Of a stretch of 8,913 nt of DNA, positions 1 through 6,154 are shown one piece after another (positions within the stretch are counted from its first letter, which is position 1; the number at the start of each line of letters is the position of its first letter). Both the position numbers and the translations under genes were made by a program. The notes beneath the pieces were generated by a model. The model saw nothing but the letters and a program-made list of their open reading frames with translations. It ran no database searches and was not told where the DNA came from. Origin of the DNA: Planctomycetales bacterium (GTDB lineage Bacteria; Planctomycetota; Phycisphaerae; SM23-33); NCBI GenBank assembly GCA_030673005.1, contig DAOVFI010000087.1, forward strand, positions 1 to 8,913, read 5' to 3'.

Positions 1-297
1 CGAACGACGCCGAACGACCCCCACACCGGGTACGCTCTGCTCGCGGGTCTGGCCGAAACGCCTGAGGCGGCAATGTTGCTGGTCAATTGCCGGGCGAGGG
101 AACACACATTTGTGATAACCGTCAGGAATTGGCCGTGGAAAGGCAAGGCCGTCTGCAAGCGGTACGTGCTGGACCACAGCCGCAATCTCGTCCTGACCGG
201 GCAGGATACGCTGGAAGAGAACAACGCCACCGTGAAGGTGCCGATGATCGCCCCGTCCTTCTGCTACATGACGCTCACGCCGGACGGGAAAGAATGA
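1..297 (+). CDS. Partial CDS, C-terminal end of a probable glycoside hydrolase (GH39-like beta-sandwich)
   Basis: The reading frame is open from base 1 to the TGA at 295-297, so this is the last 98 residues of a gene that starts outside the window. The internal ATG at 73 is not taken as the start because the upstream 24 codons read as normal protein (GYALLAGLAETPEAA). The visible segment alternates short beta-strands: MLLVNC, HTFVITVRNWPW, AVCKRYVLDHSRNLVL, VKVPMIAPSFCYMTL. A strand ending in a 'Y-V-L-D-H-S-R-N' turn followed by a final 'aPS..y..L.P' strand resembles the C-terminal beta-sandwich of GH39-type xylosidase/iduronidase enzymes and related planctomycete glycosidases. No catalytic residue lies in this fragment, so substrate cannot be told. 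It converges on the pseudopilin gene with a 31-base gap. The family call is an inference from pattern; it could be another carbohydrate-active enzyme or a generic beta-sandwich protein. Confidence 0.5.
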   Translation, partial: RTTPNDPHTGYALLAGLAETPEAAMLLVNCRAREHTFVITVRNWPWKGKAVCKRYVLDHSRNLVLTGQDTLEENNATVKVPMIAPSFCYMTLTPDGKE

Positions 298-328
298 GAA
301 ATAGGTAACCGTCCCGGTTTCTGCGGTT

Positions 329-1102
329 TCACCGGCCTAGTGAGTCGGCGTATTTGAGGATTTCGTCAAGCCGGCCGAAGGGGTTAAAGACGTCCTGCTC
401 GCGGAGGGTGAAGACCTTTTCGGAATTGTCGAACCCGGCGGCGTGGGAATCGGCAAAGCCGACATTGACCCTTCTTCCGCTGTGATTGTGGCGGGCGGGC
501 ATGCCGGGCATCTCGCTGTTGATGTCCATCAGCAGCGCTGTGACGGGCGCGCCGTCGTCGTTGCGGCCGAGCCTGTCGAGCCTGGCCGATTCGGCCTGGT
601 CCCGCTGCCTGTACAGGTAGGAGCCGTAGGCGTCCTGACCGCCGCGGTCACGCAGTTTCGCCAATTCCTCCGCCGGGTCGGAAGAGTTGTCGCCGGGACA
701 GAAGAAAAACTCCTCCGCCGGCAAGTGGGCCTCAATCAGCGCCCCGCATCCGTTGTAGGCCGGGATGTCGCCGATCCAGAGTTGATTGGTTGCAATGCTG
801 CTGTAAGGCAGCGGGGGCATGGGCAGGCCCATCGGAGCGTCCGGGCCGGTCGGCAGGAAATCACCGTTTTCGACGGCGTACATAAACAGCCCCCTCAACT
901 GCCCGCCCAGACGTGTCAAACAGATCGTCTCCCGCGTAATATCCTTGGCCCGGCTGAGGCTCGGCAGGAGGATGCTTATCAGCAGCGCGATTATGGCAAC
1001 CACAACAAGCAGTTCGACAAGCGTAAAGGCTCCACCTTTACACTTGCTCACTACAGGCAGTTCGACAAGCGTAAAACCGATATTGGTTTTCTTCATCTTC
1101 AT
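329..1102 (-). CDS. Type II secretion / type IV pilin-like pseudopilin with duplicated prepilin signal
   Basis: This encodes a 257-residue pseudopilin that should be inserted in the inner membrane, cleaved and N-methylated by prepilin peptidase, and assembled into a pseudopilus or displayed at the surface. The N-terminus is MKMKKTNIG, then FTLVEL (10-15), a short linker, a second FTLVEL (26-31), and a hydrophobic helix to about residue 46. The large C-terminal domain carries FFFCPGD and, at 205-220, H-N-H-S-G-R-R-V-N-V-G-F-A-D-S-H. That is a degenerate version of the H-X9-DG motif of planctomycete pseudopilins, with DS for DG and a spacing of 10 or 12 depending on which His is counted. I place the start at ATG 1102 because it gives a normal basic leader. 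The frame stays open to ATG 1252, but the extra 50 residues do not look like a prepilin leader. No good Shine-Dalgarno precedes either ATG. The gene is divergent from the kinase operon and stands alone, as such pseudopilin genes often do. The exact partner machine is unknown. Confidence 0.85.
   Translation of the reverse strand: MKMKKTNIGFTLVELPVVSKCKGGAFTLVELLVVVAIIALLISILLPSLSRAKDITRETICLTRLGGQLRGLFMYAVENGDFLPTGPDAPMGLPMPPLPYSSIATNQLWIGDIPAYNGCGALIEAHLPAEEFFFCPGDNSSDPAEELAKLRDRGGQDAYGSYLYRQRDQAESARLDRLGRNDDGAPVTALLMDINSEMPGMPARHNHSGRRVNVGFADSHAAGFDNSEKVFTLREQDVFNPFGRLDEILKYADSLGR
1001..1075 (-). repeat. In-frame tandem repeat of the prepilin cleavage-site coding sequence
   Basis: Bases 1001-1027 and 1049-1075 are 25/27 identical, offset by 48 bases (16 codons). 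Each copy encodes FTLVEL followed by P/L-V-V. The upstream-coded copy (1049-1075) is followed by SKCKGGA rather than by a membrane helix; the other (1001-1027) leads directly into the hydrophobic segment. Identity includes synonymous positions, which favours duplication over convergence. Confidence 0.9.
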
Positions 1103-1203
1103 AACCGATAGATGGGCAAACCGGATGCCACTGACCGGCGGTGTGTTATTTTCCATTATTTGTGGGGTTTTCTGTAAAGGCAGGGGTGGCCGGAGGCGCG
1201 ACT

Positions 1204-1218
1204 TGTCCGCGACGGACA
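1204..1218. promoter_or_regulatory. 15-bp palindrome, copy 1 (operator candidate, pseudopilin side)
   Basis: TGTCCGCGACGGACA is a perfect dyad, TGTCCG-N3-CGGACA. It lies 102 bases upstream of the pseudopilin ATG at 1102. It matches copy 2 at 1488-1502 in 14 of 15 positions, the only difference being in the central spacer. A homodimeric repressor or activator site is the natural reading; a small RNA hairpin within a long pseudopilin leader is the alternative. Confidence 0.5.
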
Positions 1219-1331
1219 CGAGTTGTCCACCTTTGTGTGGAAGTTCCGTCATCGTTGCACTTGCGTTGTGAATTCGCCAGAAAATCCCTTTCCCTGATAT
1301 TGGTCCCTTTATTCTGAATCGCTGTACTTAG

Positions 1332-1359
1332 AAAGGCGCCCCTGACGGGGCTAACCTTT
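1332..1359 (+). ncRNA. Hairpin in the putative kinase leader
   Basis: The outer stem AAAGG (1332-1336) pairs with CCTTT (1355-1359). The inner stem GCCCC (1338-1342) pairs with GGGGC (1347-1351) around a TGAC loop, with one bulged C and a TAA internal bulge. No T-run follows, so it is not an intrinsic terminator. It sits at the predicted transcript start of the kinase operon. Confidence 0.4.
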
Positions 1360-1396
1360 GCAGATTGCTGAAGTGTTACGAGTAATTTAAGTCGTT

Positions 1397-1430
1397 ACAT
1401 CGCTGTGTCGATGTGAAGGTTACAGTAACC
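1397..1430. promoter_or_regulatory. ACATCG/CGATGT hairpin followed by GGTTACaGTAACC dyad
   Basis: ACATCG (1397-1402) and CGATGT (1409-1414) form a 6-bp stem with a 6-base loop. Directly after it, GGTTAC-A-GTAACC (1418-1430) is a perfect 13-base dyad whose single central base rules out an ordinary RNA hairpin, so it is better read as a protein-binding site. Related half-sites occur just upstream: TTACGAGTAA at 1376-1385 and GTTAC at 1394-1398. Confidence 0.4.
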
Positions 1431-1446
1431 CTGGGTCGGGGCTGTG

Positions 1447-1466
1447 GGCGGAGTTCTGCGTCCGCC
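1447..1466 (+). ncRNA. GGCGGA/TCCGCC hairpin in the putative kinase leader
   Basis: GGCGGA (1447-1452) and TCCGCC (1461-1466) form a perfect 6-bp GC-rich stem with an 8-base loop. It is one of several stems between 1332 and 1504. Confidence 0.35.
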
Positions 1467-1485
1467 GTATTGTCTGAAAGTCTGT

Positions 1486-1504
1486 CCTGTCCGGGACGGA
1501 CAGG
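1486..1504. promoter_or_regulatory. Perfect 8-bp stem hairpin containing 15-bp palindrome copy 2, just upstream of the kinase
   Basis: CCTGTCCG (1486-1493), GGA, CGGACAGG (1497-1504) form a perfect inverted repeat. Its core, 1488-1502, is the second copy of the TGTCCG-N3-CGGACA palindrome seen at 1204-1218. It ends 15 bases before the likely Shine-Dalgarno, so as RNA it could affect ribosome access, and as DNA it could be an operator. Confidence 0.5.
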
Positions 1505-1518
1505 GTAAGCGTGCGGGC

Positions 1519-1523
1519 GGGAG
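1519..1523 (+). promoter_or_regulatory. Shine-Dalgarno for the kinase ATG at 1532
   Basis: GGGAG at 1519-1523 is 8 bases before ATG 1532, a good distance. An in-frame GTG at 1511 has only a weak AGGG upstream, which is part of the hairpin at 1486-1504. This favours ATG 1532 as the start. Confidence 0.55.
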
Positions 1524-1531
1524 AAGCTTCA

Positions 1532-4500
1532 ATGTCCGACCAGACCGGAACGAGCGCCACAGAAAATAAAAACATTCCATCCCTGTCGTCCGCGTGTCCC
1601 TGCAAGGATGTTTTTCGCCGCACCGGTCGCCCGGCGCGATCGCGACGGAAAGGGAGCGCGAATCTCCGGATTCTGATCCTGGCGGTTATGACGACAATAG
1701 CGGCGGTCACTGCACCGACCTTCGGCGCTGAAGGCGACCAGACCGTCCGGATCGGCGTGCTGAGCAAGCGCGGACCCGAAAGGTGCATGGCAAAGTGGGG
1801 GCCGACGGGCGAGTACCTTTCGGCAGAGATTCCCGACCACCGCTTTGAGATCGTCCCATTGGCCTATGACCGGATCAGTCAAGCCGTCAATCGCGGCGAC
1901 GTGGAATTCGTGATCTGCTGTCCGTCCCTGTACGTAGAGTTGGCGACGTTCTACGGGGCAAGCCCGATAGCGACGATAAAGAACGTCCGTCTCGGGCGGG
2001 TTCACACAACCTTCGGCGGGGTGATCTTCTACCGGTCCGATCGCCGCGACATCAAGACCCTGGTCGATCTGAAAGGCAAGCGATTCATGGCCGTCAGCGA
2101 TAACGCCTTCGGCGGCTGGTATGCCGCCTGGCGGGAGATGAAGGCGCGGGATATCGACCCGCATAATGATTTCGAGGAACTGCTCTTCGGCCGGACGCAT
2201 AACGCCGTTGTCTATGCCGTCAGGGACGGAAAGGTCGATGCCGGTACGGTGCGGACCGACACGCTTGAAAGGATGGCAGCCGAGGGAAAGATAAACCTTG
2301 GTGATTTCTGCATCATCCACGACCACGACGGGGATCAGCACCTGCCATTCCTTCATTCCACGCGCGCGTATCCGGAATGGCCGCTGGTAAAGGTCCGGCA
2401 CACGCCGGCGGAACTGGCCGAGAAAGTCGCCGCCGCTCTGCTGGAAATGCCCGCCGAAAGCGCCGCCGCAAAGTCCGCAAACTGTGCCGGTTGGACGACG
2501 CCGCTGAACTACTACCCGATCCGTAAATGCCTCAGGGAACTCCGCGTCGGTCCGTACACGAACTACGGTAAGGTAACATTGGGCGGCGTATTGAGGGAAT
2601 ACTGGTACGGGCTGGTTGTCATAGTTGTCGCACTGGTGCTGATGGCGGTAACGACGGCCTGCGCCCTCAGGCTCAGCCGCAGGCTCAGTCAGACACAATC
2701 GAAATTCAAGAGCGAACTGTCCGAGCGCAAACGGGCCGAAGATGCGCAACGAGGGTCTGAAAAGCGATTTCGCGACATCGCCGAGAACATGTCCGACTGC
2801 ATCTGGGAGACGAACGCCGAGGGCGTCTATACCTACTATTCCAGAAGTGTCAAGGACCTGCTCGGATATGACAGGGACGAGGTCGTCGGGAAAACAGCAT
2901 TCGATTTTATGAACGCGGAGGAGGCCGGGAAAATACGACCCGTCTGGGATGAAATCAACGGTAATCGTCGTCCGTTCCGTGACCTGGAGAACTGGAACCT
3001 CACCAAGGATGGTCGGGGAGTCTGCCTGCTGACCAACGGAATCCCGATATTTGATGAGGCCGGACAGCTCACCGGATACAGGGGAGTCGATGCCGACATT
3101 ACCGAGCGCAAGGAAGCCGAGGAGTTGCTGAAGGAAAAAGAGCAGTACATGCGCGACATACTCGATACGATACAGACCGGCATAATAATCATCGACCCAA
3201 AGACCCACAAAATCATCGACGTGAACCCCGCCACCTCCAGGAAAATCGGCATTCGGCGCAAAGATATTATCGGGCAACTATGCCACGAATTCATTTGTAC
3301 CGCCGAGGTCGGCGAGTGTCCGGTTACGGACCTGGACGTGGAGATCGACAACGCCGAGCGAGTCCTCGTTCGCGCCGACGGCGAACGGGTGCCGATCCTC
3401 AAAACGGTCGTACCCATAAAACTGAAGGGACAGGAATACCTGCTCGAATGCTTCACGGACATCAGCGAACAGAAGAAATCCGAGGAGGAGTTGCGCCGGG
3501 CCAAGGCGACCGCCGAGAAAGCCACTGTTGAGATGGCCGAGACGAATCAGCAACTCGAGCAGGCGATCGGGCGCGCCAACGAGATGGCGATCGCCGCCGA
3601 GATGGCCGATCAGTCCAAGAGCGAGTTTCTCGCCAACATGAGCCACGAGATACGCACTCCGCTGACGGCGATCCTGGGATATTCGGAGTTGATGATGGAC
3701 CCCAAGCAGGGCGCCGGCGACCGGCTAAACTGCCTTTCGGTCGTCCGCCGAAACGGCGAGCACCTGCTGACGCTGATTAACGACATCCTGGACATTTCCA
3801 AGATCGAGGCCGGCAGGTTCGCCATCGACGCCCACCCGTGCAGCGTCCCGGCGGTGGTCGCCGACGTCGTGAGCCTGATGCGGGTCCGCGCCGACGACCG
3901 CGGCATTTCGCTTTCGGTCGAATACACCGGCGAACTTCCCGAAACGATCCTCTCCGACGAAGCCCGCATCCGCCAGGCGCTGATCAATCTCGTCGGCAAC
4001 GCCGTCAAATTCACAGACACCGGTGGCGTGCGGCTGGCGGTGTCCTTCCTGCCTCAATGGCGCGATTCGATCCCCGCCGTTCAGATAAAGGTCATCGACA
4101 CGGGCATCGGAATTACCGCCGAGGACCTGAAGAAGCTCTTCAAGGCGTTCGTTCAGGTCGATGCCTCCACCTCCCGAAAATACGGCGGCACCGGGCTTGG
4201 GCTGGCGATCACCCGCCATATTGCCGAATTAATGAAAGGTGAACTGACGGCAGAGAGCACTCCGGAGGTCGGAAGCGCCTTTACGATAACGATCCCGGCG
4301 GGCGATCTTGAAGGCGTCAGGATGCTCGAAAAACCGGCAGAAGCCGTCGTCCAACAGGACGAGTTCCAGCAGGCCTTCGCGTCGGACGCCCTGGCGGGCA
4401 GGCGGATTCTGCTGGCAGAAGACGGCGAAGACAACATGCGCCTGATCAGCGCGATCCTTCGCAAGGTCGGCGCAGAGGTCGTCGGCGCCGAAAACGGACG

Positions 4501-5215
4501 TATCGCCACAGAAAAGGCTGTGGAGCAGAAATTCGACGTGATACTGATGGATATGCAGATGCCCGAGATGGACGGATACCAGGCCACCAGTTACCTGCGG
4601 AGCAAGGGATACAAAGGTCCGATTGTCGCGCTGACTGCCCATGCGATGGCCAGCGACCGCGAGCGGTGTGTGTCGGTCGGTTGCGACGACCACCTCACCA
4701 AGCCGATTGAAAGGGCGAAGTTCATCCCCACCATCGCCGAATACGCAGGACGGGCGGGCGACGGCGGCAAACCGCCCGAATCGGTCAAACCGACCGAGCC
4801 GGGTGAATTGGGTGAAATAACCGAACCGGAACAGACGACCGAGCCGGTCAAACCGGCCGGAGCCGATGCGGGCGAAACCGAGGCGATCCGGTCGGAACTC
4901 GCCGACGACCCGGACCTGGCCAACCTTGTCGTCGAGTTTGTGTCGAAACTGGCGAACCGTCTGGAAGAGATGCGCAAGGCGGCTGCGAACGGCTGCCACA
5001 AGCAACTCCAGCGGCTTGCGCACCAGCTCAAGGGCGCCGGCGGAAGTTACGGTTATCCGATGCTGACCAATGCGTCCAGGGTGCTGGAGGACGCCGCAAA
5101 GGACAAGGATATCGAGGCGGAAAATCTGGCGTTGGCGCCGTTGGCGTCGCTGTGCCGGGCCGTTGTACGCGGATGCGACAGTGTCGGCGCCGCGTCGGAG
5201 GTGAACAGCAGATGA
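1532..5215 (+). CDS. Hybrid sensor histidine kinase: PhnD-like sensor, two PAS, HisKA, HATPase_c, REC, Hpt
   Basis: This 1227-residue inner-membrane kinase couples an extracytoplasmic ligand-binding domain to a phosphorelay. Numbering is from ATG 1532. A signal-like hydrophobic stretch is at about 44-66, after an unusually long basic N-terminus. A PhnD/phosphonate-ABC-type periplasmic binding domain spans about 71-345 (RIGVLSKRGPE..., FGGVIF, DAGTVRTDTLERM), as in TtrS-type kinases. A TM helix is at 359-378. PAS1 lies at about 407-525, PAS2 at 538-648 with C584, C589 and C596, and a coiled coil at 648-693. HisKA has SHEIRTPL with phospho-acceptor H705. HATPase_c has N823, DTGIGI (856-861) and GGTGLGL (885-891). 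REC has acidic E963/D964, phospho-acceptor D1007, T1035 and K1057. A Thr/Glu/Pro linker follows, then Hpt with H1164 (HQLKGAGG). All catalytic residues look intact. It overlaps the cyclase gene by 4 bases (ATGA). The ligand is unknown; related sensors detect small oxyanions. Confidence 0.93.
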   Translation: MSDQTGTSATENKNIPSLSSACPCKDVFRRTGRPARSRRKGSANLRILILAVMTTIAAVTAPTFGAEGDQTVRIGVLSKRGPERCMAKWGPTGEYLSAEIPDHRFEIVPLAYDRISQAVNRGDVEFVICCPSLYVELATFYGASPIATIKNVRLGRVHTTFGGVIFYRSDRRDIKTLVDLKGKRFMAVSDNAFGGWYAAWREMKARDIDPHNDFEELLFGRTHNAVVYAVRDGKVDAGTVRTDTLERMAAEGKINLGDFCIIHDHDGDQHLPFLHSTRAYPEWPLVKVRHTPAELAEKVAAALLEMPAESAAAKSANCAGWTTPLNYYPIRKCLRELRVGPYTNYGKVTLGGVLREYWYGLVVIVVALVLMAVTTACALRLSRRLSQTQSKFKSELSERKRAEDAQRGSEKRFRDIAENMSDCIWETNAEGVYTYYSRSVKDLLGYDRDEVVGKTAFDFMNAEEAGKIRPVWDEINGNRRPFRDLENWNLTKDGRGVCLLTNGIPIFDEAGQLTGYRGVDADITERKEAEELLKEKEQYMRDILDTIQTGIIIIDPKTHKIIDVNPATSRKIGIRRKDIIGQLCHEFICTAEVGECPVTDLDVEIDNAERVLVRADGERVPILKTVVPIKLKGQEYLLECFTDISEQKKSEEELRRAKATAEKATVEMAETNQQLEQAIGRANEMAIAAEMADQSKSEFLANMSHEIRTPLTAILGYSELMMDPKQGAGDRLNCLSVVRRNGEHLLTLINDILDISKIEAGRFAIDAHPCSVPAVVADVVSLMRVRADDRGISLSVEYTGELPETILSDEARIRQALINLVGNAVKFTDTGGVRLAVSFLPQWRDSIPAVQIKVIDTGIGITAEDLKKLFKAFVQVDASTSRKYGGTGLGLAITRHIAELMKGELTAESTPEVGSAFTITIPAGDLEGVRMLEKPAEAVVQQDEFQQAFASDALAGRRILLAEDGEDNMRLISAILRKVGAEVVGAENGRIATEKAVEQKFDVILMDMQMPEMDGYQATSYLRSKGYKGPIVALTAHAMASDRERCVSVGCDDHLTKPIERAKFIPTIAEYAGRAGDGGKPPESVKPTEPGELGEITEPEQTTEPVKPAGADAGETEAIRSELADDPDLANLVVEFVSKLANRLEEMRKAAANGCHKQLQRLAHQLKGAGGSYGYPMLTNASRVLEDAAKDKDIEAENLALAPLASLCRAVVRGCDSVGAASEVNSR
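4782..4855 (+). repeat. Low-complexity repeat coding for the REC-Hpt linker
   Basis: CGACCGAGCCGG occurs at 4791-4802 and 4836-4847, an in-frame offset of 15 codons. CGGTCAAACCG occurs at 4782-4792 and 4845-4855. The encoded stretch is rich in Thr, Glu, Pro and Gly, with repeated TEP and VKP units, and is probably a flexible linker between the receiver and Hpt domains. Confidence 0.7.
5197..5204 (+). promoter_or_regulatory. Strong Shine-Dalgarno for the diguanylate cyclase, inside the kinase gene
   Basis: GGAGGTGA is a full-length anti-16S match 7 bases before ATG 5212. The ATG overlaps the kinase stop as ATGA (5212-5215). This fixes the cyclase start at 5212 rather than the in-frame GTG-type start at 5152, and points to translational coupling. 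Confidence 0.9.
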
Positions 5216-6108
5216 AGATTCTTTTAGTTGACGACAGCCCCGAAGCACTTGCCATCGCCGCGGCCCGACTGCGCAAGGACGAGCATGAGGTCGTCTCCGC
5301 CGACGACGGTAAAAGCGGCCTGGCCGCAGCGCGAAGCGAGAAACCCGACCTGATTCTGCTCGACGTGGACATGCCCGACATGACCGGCTTCGATGTCTGC
5401 CGGACGCTGAAGTCTGATGAGGAACTTCGGATGATCCCGGTAATCTTCCTGACCGGTTCGGCCGACACCGCCGATAAGGTAAAGGGCCTGGACCTCGGTG
5501 CGGTGGATTATGTTACCAAGCCGTTCGACGCCTTCGAACTTCGCGCGAGGGTTCGGGCGGCGCTGCGGACCAAACACCTCCAGGACCTGCTCGTCAAGCA
5601 CACGAGGATCGACCCGCTGACGGAGTTATGGAATCGCCGGGCGTTAACGGACCGGCTCAAACAGGAATGGGCGAAGATTCAGCGTCACGGCGGAACCGCA
5701 GCGTTCGTCATGTGCGACATAGACCACTTCAAGCATGTCAACGACACCTACGGACACAGGATCGGGGACAAGATAATCTACCGCGTGGCGAAGATACTGG
5801 CCGGTCAATGCCGCGAATCCGACCTGCCCGTCCGTTACGGCGGGGAGGAGTTTGCCATACTCATTCCCGACGAGCAAACCGGAGCCGCCGCCGCCCTGGC
5901 GGAACGATGCCAACGGGAAATCGAGGAAATGCGATTGCAGGTCGGACAGGAAGATGTCTGCGTAACAGTCAGTTTCGGCGTAGCCGATACCGACGGAACA
6001 ACCTCGCCGGAGACACTCATCGAATCGGCCGACGCCGCCCTGTATAAGGCAAAGCACGCCGGGCGAAACCGCGTCGTCGTCGCCTCTGCCGAACAAACCG
6101 TCTTCTAA
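5212..6108 (+). CDS. Response regulator diguanylate cyclase (REC-GGDEF)
   Basis: This 298-residue cytoplasmic protein is predicted to make cyclic-di-GMP from two GTP when phosphorylated. The receiver domain (1-120) has D7/D8, phospho-acceptor D51 in LLDVDMPDM, T81 and K103 (TKPF). The GGDEF domain (about 130-290) has DPLTELWNRR, metal-binding D169 in CDIDHFKHVNDTYGH, and the signature GGEEF at 210-214. R201-E-S-D204 lies five residues before GGEEF and is an intact RxxD inhibitory (I) site, so product feedback is expected. The layout resembles WspR, or PleD with one receiver removed. Its start overlaps the kinase stop, and the kinase ends in an Hpt domain whose natural phosphate acceptor would be D51 here. 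No effector (PilZ, EAL) is in the window. Function is very likely; partner specificity is inferred from adjacency. Confidence 0.95.
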   Translation: MKILLVDDSPEALAIAAARLRKDEHEVVSADDGKSGLAAARSEKPDLILLDVDMPDMTGFDVCRTLKSDEELRMIPVIFLTGSADTADKVKGLDLGAVDYVTKPFDAFELRARVRAALRTKHLQDLLVKHTRIDPLTELWNRRALTDRLKQEWAKIQRHGGTAAFVMCDIDHFKHVNDTYGHRIGDKIIYRVAKILAGQCRESDLPVRYGGEEFAILIPDEQTGAAAALAERCQREIEEMRLQVGQEDVCVTVSFGVADTDGTTSPETLIESADAALYKAKHAGRNRVVVASAEQTVF

Positions 6109-6114
6109 TCCGTT

Positions 6115-6144
6115 TTGACTTCGGCGGTCGTTTCGCCTTACACT
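6115..6144 (+). promoter_or_regulatory. Sigma70-like promoter of ispH
   Basis: TTGACT (6115-6120) and TACACT (6139-6144) are separated by 18 bases, matching the -35 consensus at 5/6 and the -10 at 4/6. The start point would fall near 6151-6152, only 3-4 bases from ATG 6155. The whole gap between the cyclase stop and ispH is 46 bases and shows no Shine-Dalgarno. Confidence 0.5.
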
Positions 6145-6154
6145 CCTTTGCGAG

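Larger units (their letters stand above)
1103..1531. promoter_or_regulatory. Divergent intergenic control region between pseudopilin and kinase
   Basis: No convincing gene lies here. The region holds two copies of a 15-bp palindrome, several GTTAC/GTAAC dyads and a row of hairpins, listed separately. A weak sigma70-like promoter for the plus-strand operon can be drawn as TTGGTC (1300-1305), a 17-base spacer, and TGTACT (1323-1328). It would start transcription near 1335 and give a leader of about 200 bases. For the minus strand only a poor TTTACA match near 1170 is seen. The promoters are guesses; the density of symmetry is directly visible. Confidence 0.45.

Noticed and set aside
298..335. 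Possible bidirectional terminator between the partial hydrolase and the pseudopilin
   Set aside because: Only 5-bp stems (AACCG/CGGTT, CCGGT/ACCGG) that compete with each other, with no T-run on either strand.
1103..1252. In-frame N-terminal extension of the pseudopilin to ATG 1252
   Set aside because: The extra 50 residues are not leader-like and would bury the prepilin signal inside the protein; they overlap the regulatory palindrome. Start at 1102 preferred, though upstream initiation is not formally excluded.
1529..3277. 582-codon open frame on the minus strand opposite the kinase
   Set aside because: It is antisense to clear PhnD/PAS coding sequence, has no recognisable domain, and is a by-product of GC-rich codon use.
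4229..5248. 339-codon minus-strand frame opposite the REC/Hpt region
   Set aside because: It is a shadow of the kinase; its composition is low-complexity Arg/Phe/Gly and no motif is seen.
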